A stretch of DNA of 43,136 nt from Bacteroidota bacterium (GTDB lineage: Bacteria > Bacteroidota > Bacteroidia > Bacteroidales > UBA932), in the NCBI GenBank assembly GCA_029567375.1, contig JAKQLB010000010.1:1-43136 (forward strand), given 5' to 3'. This document shows, one piece after another, positions 18,636 to 25,273 of this stretch (position 1 is the stretch's first letter; every line of letters starts with the position of its first letter). Made by a program: the position numbers and the translations under genes. A model generated the notes under the pieces. It saw only the letters and a list, made by a program, of their open reading frames with translations, did no database searches and had not been told where the DNA came from.

Positions 18636-19976
18636 TTAGATTCCTGTATAATTTTGTGGCGTAATGGCCTTTAGTTCGTTCTTTATCTCTTCCGATACGT
18701 TGAGATTCTCAATGAAGGCTGCTATGGAAGCAGCGGAAATATGTTCATTCCCACGGGTAAGCTCCTTGAGGGTTTCGTAAGGATTGGGATAACCCTCTCT
18801 GCGCAGAATTGTCTGAATAGCCTCAGCTACAACCGCCCAATTGGCCTCAAGGTCCGCTTCAAGTGCGGGACGATTGAGTATGAGCTTATCCAGCCCCTTG
18901 AGCAGAGATTTGAGCGCAAGCAGCGAGTGAGCCAAAGGTACTCCTATAGTGCGCAGTACGGTAGAATCGGTCAGGTCACGCTGCAACCTGGACAAGGGAA
19001 GTTTCGCCGCCAGATGCTCGTACAGAGCATTTGCCACTCCGAGATTGCCTTCGGCATTTTCGAAATCGATTGGATTGACCTTGTGCGGCATTGCAGAAGA
19101 ACCCACCTCGCCCGCTTTCACCTTCTGGCGAAAATACTCCATCGAGATGTAGGTCCAGATATCGCGGCAAAGGTCGATCAGTATGGTATTGATGCGTTTT
19201 AGATTGTCAAACAGGGCTGCGAGATTGTCATAATGCTCTATTTGTGTTGTGGGATAAGAACGCTTCAACCCTAATTTATCCTCAATGAAATGCGATGCGA
19301 AACTATTCCAGTCTATGGAGGGATAGGCCACATGATGTGCATTCAAGTTGCCGGTAGCTCCTCCGAATTTGGCACAATAAGGGAGGGCTATCAACTGAGA
19401 TTTCTGTTCTTGCAGACGTGCAGTAAAGACCCCTATCTCTTTGCCGAGTCTTGTAGGGGATGCCGGTTGACCGTGTGTGCGGGCAAGCATCGGCACTTGC
19501 GCCCATTCCTGCTTCATCTTAAGAAGAACGGAAAGCATAGTCTCGAAAACGGGCATATAAACATCTCTGATGCCTTCCAGGAGTGAAAGTGGTGTAGCAG
19601 TATTATTGATATCCTGTGAAGTGAGACCGAAGTGGACAAACTCGACATATCGTTCCAGACCCATTTTCCTGAATCTTTCCTTTATGAAATATTCCACCGC
19701 CTTGACATCGTGGTTGGTGATCTTTTCGGTAGCCTTTATTTCGTATGCCTCTTCGAGGCCAAAATCCTGATAAATTTTCCGCATCGCGGGAAAAAGTGAA
19801 GGGCTGACTCCCTGAAGCTGCGGCAAAGGAATTTCGCAAAGCGCAATGAAATACTCAATCTCCACCCTTACCCTGTAACGGATGAGCGCAAATTCTGAAA
19901 AATAATCACTAAGTTGCTCAGTCTGAGCACGGTATCTGCCATCTACGGGCGATATTGACATCAAAGGGTCCAACAT
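18636..19976 (-). CDS. purB: Adenylosuccinate lyase
   Basis: PurB catalyses two fumarate-releasing steps of purine synthesis. The fumarase/aspartase signature GSSAMPHKVNPIDFENAEGN is intact, with SPVDGRY at the N-terminus and the catalytic TRTHGQPASPTRLGKE block (ARTHGQPASPT). It has 446 residues from ATG 19976, preceded by AAAAGGAG; a TTG six codons upstream is also open. A TACATTTG box lies at 19999-20006 on this strand, without a good -33 match. Two genes, the M64 peptidase and the HAD nucleotidase, follow closely. Confidence 0.96.
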   Translation of the reverse strand: MLDPLMSISPVDGRYRAQTEQLSDYFSEFALIRYRVRVEIEYFIALCEIPLPQLQGVSPSLFPAMRKIYQDFGLEEAYEIKATEKITNHDVKAVEYFIKERFRKMGLERYVEFVHFGLTSQDINNTATPLSLLEGIRDVYMPVFETMLSVLLKMKQEWAQVPMLARTHGQPASPTRLGKEIGVFTARLQEQKSQLIALPYCAKFGGATGNLNAHHVAYPSIDWNSFASHFIEDKLGLKRSYPTTQIEHYDNLAALFDNLKRINTILIDLCRDIWTYISMEYFRQKVKAGEVGSSAMPHKVNPIDFENAEGNLGVANALYEHLAAKLPLSRLQRDLTDSTVLRTIGVPLAHSLLALKSLLKGLDKLILNRPALEADLEANWAVVAEAIQTILRREGYPNPYETLKELTRGNEHISAASIAAFIENLNVSEEIKNELKAITPQNYTGI

Positions 19977-20011
19977 ACTCCTTTTATTATACAACTTACA
20001 AATGTACTGAT

Positions 20012-20809
20012 TTATTTCAAAAAATCATAGAGGGTAACGCACCCGCGGGCAGCGGCCACATCATGTACCCTCAAAATATCGGCTCCTGCCAGCAAAGCCT
20101 GCAGATGGAGCGCCGTAACTGCTTCCAGAGACTCTTCGGGCGTTATGCCGAGAGGTTGGTAAATCATTCTCTTACGAGAAATACCTACTAAAATCTTCCT
20201 GCCACATTTCTTCAACTCCGGCAATCCTTTGAAAAGACGATAATTGTCTTCAATACTCTTGGAAAAACCGAAACCGGGGTCGAGAATCCAATCTCTCACA
20301 CCCTTAGCAGCCGCAACCTCCCCGAAATTCCTGAAATAATCCGCAACCTCTTCTACCACATCCTCATACTCATAATTATAGTGCATCGTCACACAATCAC
20401 CCTTGCGGTGCATAGCTATATACTCCAGATCCAATTCGGCAACCCTCTCCAACATTCCCGGATCCTCCTCTCCCGCTGAAATGTCGTTGACGACGAAGGG
20501 GCCGGCAGTCTCATAGACCCTTCTAACAATATCTCCTCTGTAGGTATCCACTGAAAACCTCACTCCCGCAAATCGTGAAGCAAAAAGCCGCACAACCGGC
20601 GACAACCGCTCCCATTCCTGCTCCAGAGAGACCGGCGCCATATTGGGACGGGTGGAAACAGCACCGATATCTATGCTATCCGCCCCCTGCTCAAGCATGG
20701 TTTCAACCCTCGCAATAAAGGCATCCTTCTCTTTCGCACGACTTTGTGCAAAAAAGGAGTCGTCATTGACATTGACGATTCCCATAATTTCTACTCTCTG
20801 TTTTTCCAT
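20012..20809 (-). CDS. folP: Dihydropteroate synthase
   Basis: FolP joins p-aminobenzoate to the pterin pyrophosphate in folate synthesis and is the sulfonamide target. The 265-residue TIM barrel shows MGIVNVNDDSFF, DIGAVSTRP, VVNDISAG, WILDPGFGFSKSIEDN, LVGISRKRMI and RVHDVAAAR. The first loop reads NDDSF where the classical sequence is TPDSF; I believe this form occurs in other Bacteroidota, and the rest of the site is intact. ATG 20807-20809 was chosen because the upstream open frame overlaps the divergent tmk gene and lacks family similarity. A TATCTTTG box lies at 20847-20854 on this strand. Confidence 0.94.
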   Translation of the reverse strand: MEKQRVEIMGIVNVNDDSFFAQSRAKEKDAFIARVETMLEQGADSIDIGAVSTRPNMAPVSLEQEWERLSPVVRLFASRFAGVRFSVDTYRGDIVRRVYETAGPFVVNDISAGEEDPGMLERVAELDLEYIAMHRKGDCVTMHYNYEYEDVVEEVADYFRNFGEVAAAKGVRDWILDPGFGFSKSIEDNYRLFKGLPELKKCGRKILVGISRKRMIYQPLGITPEESLEAVTALHLQALLAGADILRVHDVAAARGCVTLYDFLK

Positions 20810-20861
20810 AATCCGAAGATATAAGTTAACTTTGTAGGATAAAATACAAAGATATAAATTT

Positions 20862-21539
20862 ATGCTGATAGTACTCGAAGGACTTGATGGGGCCGGTAAA
20901 TCCACACAGCTCACAATGGTCTCCAATTATATGGAATCGCGCGGACATAAGGTCGAATATCTCCATTTTCCCAGATTCGATGCTCCGGTTTTCGGAGATC
21001 TTATCGCAAGATTTCTCAGAGGGGATTTCGGTTCAATAGAGCAGGTGCATCCACAACTTGTAGCTCTGCTTTTTGCAGAGGACCGCAGGGATGCAGCTCC
21101 AATATTGCGCAATTGGCTCGCTGAGGGAAGATGTGTGGTACTCGACCGATATTACTACTCCAACATTGCGTTCCAGTGCTCCAAACTCGAATCGGCTGAA
21201 GAGTCACGCCTGCTAAGAGACTGGATTATTGATGTAGAGCTCGGGCATTTCGGCATTCCGGCACCGGATCTCAACCTTTTCCTAGATGTACCTATCAATT
21301 TTGTAGATTCGAAGCTTAGCGCTTCGCGAAAAGGGGACGACCGCTCCTACCTTGAAGGCAAGATTGATATACACGAGGCCGATATTGACTTCCAAATAAA
21401 GGTTAGAAATATCTATCTGGAGCAATGCGCTCTGGATGAGAATTTCAAAAGGATCGACTGCAGTGACGGGAGTGGCAACATGCTTCCTGCAAACGACATT
21501 TTCATCAAAATACGAACGGAGATAGAGGCAGTAATATGA
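20862..21539 (+). CDS. tmk: Thymidylate kinase
   Basis: Tmk phosphorylates dTMP to dTDP. The 225-residue protein begins MLIVLEGLDGAGKST with the P-loop at residues 7-15, has the DR(Y) motif in VVLDRYYYSNIAFQ, and the LDVPINFV region before the lid. The lid sequence SASRKGDDRSYLEG is longer than in E. coli. It diverges from folP over 52 nt that contain TAnnTTTG boxes on both strands (plus strand TAACTTTG at 20827-20834). It overlaps the next gene as ATGA. Confidence 0.94.
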   Translation: MLIVLEGLDGAGKSTQLTMVSNYMESRGHKVEYLHFPRFDAPVFGDLIARFLRGDFGSIEQVHPQLVALLFAEDRRDAAPILRNWLAEGRCVVLDRYYYSNIAFQCSKLESAEESRLLRDWIIDVELGHFGIPAPDLNLFLDVPINFVDSKLSASRKGDDRSYLEGKIDIHEADIDFQIKVRNIYLEQCALDENFKRIDCSDGSGNMLPANDIFIKIRTEIEAVI

Positions 21540-22756
21540 AGTTATCAAAAGCTCTATGCCGACTCATCTTCGGCCTTACATTCATACTTTCGGGTTTTCT
21601 TAAGCTCACCGACCCCATCGGTACGGGACTGATCATCCTGGAGTATCTCGCGGTATTTCATTTGGGATTTCTCAATGCCGCTTCAATTGGCATCGGCATT
21701 GCGCTGTCAGCGATAGAGTTTCTTATAGGTATCTCCATTCTTCTGGGATTGAGGATGAGATTTTTTACCTGGTTAGGGCTTGGCTTTATCTCATTTTTCA
21801 CCCTGCTCACGCTTTATCTGGCCATATTCAATCCTATCACCGATTGCGGCTGCTTCGGCGAAGCGATTCACCTGACCAATTGGGAGACTTTCTACAAAAA
21901 TCTTGTGCTGCTGACCTGTGCGCTGGTGCTCTTTTTCAACCGCAAAAGTTTTATTCCCATAGCACACGCTGCTGTTGAGTGGGTAAGTGTGGGACTTTTC
22001 TTAAGCGTAGCACTGCTGATTGCAATTCCAACCTATTACAATATCCCACAGATTGATTTTACTGCCTATAAGATAGGAACCGACCTTGATGTGCTGACCA
22101 GGGAGTCGCATGCTGAGTATGAGACTGTTTTCGTTTACTCAAAGGATGGTAAGCAAAGGGAGTTTGATCTTCACGATCTGCCCGACTCCACCTGGACATT
22201 TGTGGACTCAAGAACGGAGCTGGTTTCCGGGTCGGCGGAATTGGCGCAAGTGGATATATCACTCAGGGATACATCCGGAGAGTATTGTACTGAAATACTC
22301 TTACAAGAGGAACCCTTAGTAGCGGGAGTGATATGGGATCCCGAGGATATGACTCCACAAATGTGGAGCAATCTGGCCCTCTTGAAGTCCGAATCAATTT
22401 CGTCAGGCAGCCGGTTTATACTCCTAAGCACCGTCAGGGAGTTTGCTGAGAGTCCGGTGGCAACATTTTTCCCTCAGGAAATAATCTATACAGCTGACCG
22501 CAAGGCTCTGATGACACTTGTGCGCTCCAATGGAGGAGGAGTCTATTTCAATGACGGAACTATTATCCACAAATGGGCCTCACGCAGAATTACTTCTGAA
22601 AGAATATCTGACATCCTTTCGGAAGATAGCGATCAGGTAGTTCTGAATGACTCCATCCACCAACGTCTCTACATCAACATTCTGCTCATTGGCATCATTC
22701 TGATAGTCATCCTGATGCGCTATTTCTGCAAATCCTTCTACACGCACAAAGGGTAG
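21536..22756 (+). CDS. BT_3928-like membrane protein with DoxX/MauE-type N-terminus
   Basis: The protein has 406 residues. Four or five membrane segments fill residues 5-167, with a DCGCFG motif after the third (Cys104 and Cys106), as in MauE/DoxX-like proteins thought to handle thiol redox or electron transfer. A soluble region of about 200 residues follows, then a C-terminal membrane segment (about 380-398). The overall layout resembles a conserved Bacteroidota family seen next to folate and nucleotide genes; the function is not known. The start overlaps tmk by 4 nt. The TAG stop (22754-22756) is the first unit of a heptamer array, and the last residues (YTHKG) could be affected by it. Confidence 0.8.
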   Translation: MKLSKALCRLIFGLTFILSGFLKLTDPIGTGLIILEYLAVFHLGFLNAASIGIGIALSAIEFLIGISILLGLRMRFFTWLGLGFISFFTLLTLYLAIFNPITDCGCFGEAIHLTNWETFYKNLVLLTCALVLFFNRKSFIPIAHAAVEWVSVGLFLSVALLIAIPTYYNIPQIDFTAYKIGTDLDVLTRESHAEYETVFVYSKDGKQREFDLHDLPDSTWTFVDSRTELVSGSAELAQVDISLRDTSGEYCTEILLQEEPLVAGVIWDPEDMTPQMWSNLALLKSESISSGSRFILLSTVREFAESPVATFFPQEIIYTADRKALMTLVRSNGGGVYFNDGTIIHKWASRRITSERISDILSEDSDQVVLNDSIHQRLYINILLIGIILIVILMRYFCKSFYTHKG

Positions 22757-22865
22757 GTGCGAGTTGCGGGGTGCAGGGTGCGTGTTAGTTTTGAGTGTGT
22801 AGTTATTAGTATCGAGTTGTGGGGTGCGGGGTGCGCGGTAGTTCTGAGTCAGGAGTGAGGAGTAT
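22754..22865 (+). repeat. Heptamer array A, sense strand of the BT_3928-like gene
   Basis: About fifteen degenerate 7-nt units run from the TAG stop of the upstream gene, for example GAGTTGC, GGGGTGC, TGAGTGT, GTAGTTA, GGAGTGA. Most keep a 7-nt register with AGT or GGT at a fixed place, with two slips. The plus strand is rich in G and T and poor in C. Orientation is outward from the upstream gene. Confidence 0.8.
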
Positions 22866-23149
22866 GAGACAATGGCTTTTCTGTTTAATTTTGTTTTTTT
22901 ATTTTTTTTGCTTATTTTGGACCGTTGAGTATCAATCGTTTGAAGTAGGGGGACTTCATAACATGCTTGTGGCAAAACAGAATATCGCATTATGTCTGTT
23001 CGGGCAATTGCACATAGGTTCGCTCTATCTTGCTGATATAGAGATGCTTGCCACTCCCTCCCCCATTCAAAAACAAGTAACTTTTCCAACTACCATTCAT
23101 GTTATGTTGGCCCCTACAGGAGCCGACAGAAGGACTCTTTTGCTCGTTG
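22866..23149. other. Unassigned block between heptamer arrays A and A'
   Basis: This 284-nt stretch holds a T-rich start (about 22876-22920) and then ordinary-looking sequence. A plus-strand frame (22864-23217, opening MRQWLFCLILFF) and minus-strand frames are open but match no family I recognise, and the plus frame runs on into the repeats. I see no promoter, RNA gene or mobile-element end in it. It may be a decayed gene or repeat. Confidence 0.4.
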
Positions 23150-23236
23150 CGGCCGTGTTGCGAGGTGCGTGTTGCAGGGTGCGCGGCAGTTCCAAGTCTA
23201 TAGTATATAGTGTGTAGCAGAGTCAAGAGTGGAAGA
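23150..23236 (+). repeat. Heptamer array A', same orientation as A
   Basis: Units such as GCAGTTC, CAAGTCT, ATAGTAT, ATAGTGT and AGAGTGG follow a GTGCGTG/GTGCGCG-type stretch. The left part (TTGCGAGGTGCGTGTTGCAG) resembles array A units. It may be a second piece of array A split by the unassigned block at 22866-23149. Confidence 0.7.
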
Positions 23237-23312
23237 CAAGACAAAGAACAGAGAAATAATTGAATAACAAACAGTCATCGTAAAACAAGACCAATCTTAA
23301 AATCAAATACTT

Positions 23313-23444
23313 ATGAAAAACAAAACGTTAAAACCGGCGGAACAATACACCTCGCCCGACATAGAAGTTATCGAAATTGAACTGACCCAAAACATCCTTA
23401 CTGCCAGTCTTCCCGACGTTGGAGACGGAGGAGACGCATGGTAG
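23313..23444 (+). CDS. 43-residue peptide gene of unknown function
   Basis: ATG 23313 opens 43 codons ending TAG 23442-23444. The product begins MKNKTLKPAEQYTSPDIEV, continues with an acidic EVIEIELTQNILTAS segment and ends GDGGDAW. Short Bacteroidales proteins of this shape (a SPxxEVIEIE core, a hydrophobic ILTAS, an acidic Gly-rich tail) are commonly seen beside fimbrillin-like or other surface lipoprotein genes; I know no assigned role. It lies 79 nt upstream of a fimbrillin-like lipoprotein gene. There is no signal peptide. A modified-peptide precursor or a regulatory partner is possible, but no modifying enzyme is nearby. Confidence 0.7.
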   Translation: MKNKTLKPAEQYTSPDIEVIEIELTQNILTASLPDVGDGGDAW

Positions 23445-23451
23445 GTATGGT

Positions 23452-23507
23452 TTAGCTATTAGCCGTTGGCTATTAGCAATGCGTAATGAACAATCAGCCA
23501 ATAACAA
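23452..23507 (+). repeat. Heptamer array G, TTAGCnn type
   Basis: Eight consecutive 7-nt units follow the 43-aa gene: TTAGCTA, TTAGCCG, TTGGCTA, TTAGCAA and four more diverged units. The core differs from the AGTNNNN arrays (TTAGCNN or TTGGCNN). Related TTGGCTA-type sequence also occurs at the tail of array E (36172-36195). Confidence 0.65.
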
Positions 23508-23523
23508 AATAAAACTCATAGCT

Positions 23524-25032
23524 ATGAAATTCAAACTATTTATTATTTCACTGCTTGCCATAATGGTGGTGGGCTGTACGCTTGAATCTAGTCCCGAACC
23601 TGAGAAGGAAGCGGGAAAGATCGTGACCATAAGCGCCACTGTCCCGGGAGAAACCCGTGTGGCATACGATGACGATACGCGCAAACTCGAATGGCAGACC
23701 GGTGACAAACTACTGCTGGCAGGATATGACGGTACAACCTATAAGGGAAGCGAAATCTTTGACTGGACCGGAGGCAATAGTTTTCAGGGGACAGCGGTGC
23801 CAGGTGCCACCACTTACAAGGCCTATTATCCCGGAGAGATAATTACGCTGGATGGTAATGGCAACATGCAACCCCTTGCCGCTGACTTCTGGCAACAGAC
23901 ACAGAACGGAAACGGTATGACTAACCATCTTCGCAAAAAACTGCTCTTGATTGACAGGAATGCCAATGCTATCGATCAGACCTTTAATCTGGCCTTGAGA
24001 TGTGACATATTAAGATTCTGCCTCGGCGGCATTCCACAAGATGCAGGGACACTCAGCAGACTGATTTATACGGTAGAAACGGCAACGGGAGTATTCACAT
24101 CAATGACGCTTAACATGACCGGTGTAACCATCTCTGCCTCTTTGGACAGTATTACCGCTTTCCTCGCTTTTGACCCTGCTGTGATGGGTATAGCTGAGGA
24201 CGGAAAGGTAACAATAAGGTTGGTCGGCAACAAAATATACGAGTGGAGCAAAATCATTACCAACGGAATGCTATACGTAGCCGGAAAACGATACACTGCT
24301 AACGTAAGCGGCGTTTGGACAGAAGTGTTAATCAACCCGCTCAACCCGCTCAGCTACTTTGCCGAGCACAATATGGCAGACCTCAACGGCACCTTCGAGA
24401 CAGGTCACGACGCCTCAGGGCAGTACCTCTTTACTTGGTATGACGCTATGACATACAACACCACCCCGGCTACGCTTAACGGCAAGAGTTACTACCTGCC
24501 CACTAATGAAGAGCGGCGAGCCATTATCCCGGAAGACAACTCTTATGTAAATTTCGACGGTATCGGTGCTCGTACACTCAGTGACGCGGCTGTAACTGTT
24601 GGCGGTGAAAATTATACCATGAGCGGTACTTTTGACAATGTCGGCAACGTGGTTTACGCCACGTTAACCTACACGTACCAATCCTGCCCGACGTTATACG
24701 CGATAGCTCGTTACCGGACAGAGAACTTGAGTGCAGGTAACGCGAATGGGCGAATGGTGGTTGATATGCAGTTAACCGTTACACCATACACGATGGATGA
24801 GGCAAAGAGTGCTGATTGGGGTGCCGTTGGCGTGGTTTCGCGTGTGTTCCCGGCGGCGGGCTTCGGTTTACGCGGACGGCGCTTCGAACAAGGCACGGCC
24901 GGCCGCTACTGGTTGTCCACGGAGAGCAGCGGCCAAGGGTGGGTCGTAGGCTTCGGCAGCGACAACGCGGGCAGCGTGATCGCCAGCACCAATACCTACG
25001 AGTTCTCCATTCGTCTGGTGTCCCGGGAATAG
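23524..25032 (+). CDS. Fimbrillin-like lipoprotein with a C-type-lectin/FISUMP-like C-terminal domain
   Basis: The protein has 502 residues. The type II signal peptide ends VVGC (Cys18). Residues of about 30-270 resemble fimbrillin/Mfa-like lipoproteins (KLEWQTGDKLLLAGYDG, then YKAYYPGEI and QTQNGNGMTNHLRKKLLL). The C-terminal part has FPAAGFGLRGRR, GRYWLSTESSGQGW and YEFSIRLV, the pattern of C-type-lectin-fold domains of the Fibrobacter major paralogous (FISUMP) kind, also used by variable proteins of diversity-generating retroelements. The last 180 coding bases reach 66% G+C against about 45% upstream in the gene. ATG 23524 was chosen because the frame upstream is repeat and the signal peptide starts here. 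It lies between inward-facing heptamer arrays. Surface adhesion is inferred. Confidence 0.78.
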   Translation: MKFKLFIISLLAIMVVGCTLESSPEPEKEAGKIVTISATVPGETRVAYDDDTRKLEWQTGDKLLLAGYDGTTYKGSEIFDWTGGNSFQGTAVPGATTYKAYYPGEIITLDGNGNMQPLAADFWQQTQNGNGMTNHLRKKLLLIDRNANAIDQTFNLALRCDILRFCLGGIPQDAGTLSRLIYTVETATGVFTSMTLNMTGVTISASLDSITAFLAFDPAVMGIAEDGKVTIRLVGNKIYEWSKIITNGMLYVAGKRYTANVSGVWTEVLINPLNPLSYFAEHNMADLNGTFETGHDASGQYLFTWYDAMTYNTTPATLNGKSYYLPTNEERRAIIPEDNSYVNFDGIGARTLSDAAVTVGGENYTMSGTFDNVGNVVYATLTYTYQSCPTLYAIARYRTENLSAGNANGRMVVDMQLTVTPYTMDEAKSADWGAVGVVSRVFPAAGFGLRGRRFEQGTAGRYWLSTESSGQGWVVGFGSDNAGSVIASTNTYEFSIRLVSRE

Positions 25033-25033
25033 T

Positions 25034-25056
25034 TAGTTAGGCGTCTTACCTAACTA
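25034..25056 (+). other. 8-bp hairpin just after the lectin-like gene
   Basis: TAGTTAGG (25034-25041) and CCTAACTA (25049-25056) form a perfect stem with a 7-nt loop, starting 2 nt after the stop codon. There is no T-tract, so it is not an intrinsic terminator; the real terminator is at 25121. A hairpin directly behind a C-type-lectin variable region is a feature of diversity-generating retroelement targets, but no reverse transcriptase or template repeat is in the window. Confidence 0.6.
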
Positions 25057-25120
25057 CCGAGCCCTAATTTAAGCCGGAGGCTAAGCTGAGCTAAATTTAA
25101 AGGCATTTTAACACAAAAGG

Positions 25121-25158
25121 GACCGACTAAAAAGACATTTTAGTCGGTCTCTTTTTTT
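25121..25158 (+). terminator. Strong intrinsic terminator of the lectin-like lipoprotein gene
   Basis: A perfect 12-bp stem (GACCGACTAAAA with TTTTAGTCGGTC, 25121-25149, loop of 5 nt) is followed by a run of seven T at 25152-25158. It is the clearest intrinsic terminator in the window. The stretch 25057-25120 between the lectin gene and this hairpin holds nothing else that I recognise. Confidence 0.9.
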
Positions 25159-25210
25159 AATTAACAATCAGCTGTTATCAATATTCAACAGCCCGCTACT
25201 AACATCAAAA

Positions 25211-25273
25211 ACTCGTACCTCGTACCTCGCAACCCGCAACTACACACTACATACTTCCCACTACAGACTACTT
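25211..25273 (-). repeat. Heptamer array B, sense strand of the oxidoreductase gene
   Basis: Nine units in perfect 7-nt register read on the plus strand as ACTCGTA, CCTCGTA, CCTCGCA, ACCCGCA, ACTACAC and so on to ACTACTT, which contains the oxidoreductase stop. On the gene's own strand they read AGTNNNN-like. Over 63 nt the plus strand has 26 C and 5 G. Diverged units may extend left to about 25163. Confidence 0.85.

Noticed and set aside
22580-23244. Minus-strand and plus-strand frames across the arrays after the BT_3928-like gene
   Set aside because: They run through heptamer repeats and into the coding end of the upstream gene, show no recognisable domain and no start signal.
24816-25040. 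Plus-strand Arg-rich frame overlapping the end of the lectin-like gene
   Set aside because: It is an out-of-frame reading of the GC-rich 3' end; the main frame has a coherent domain pattern to its stop.
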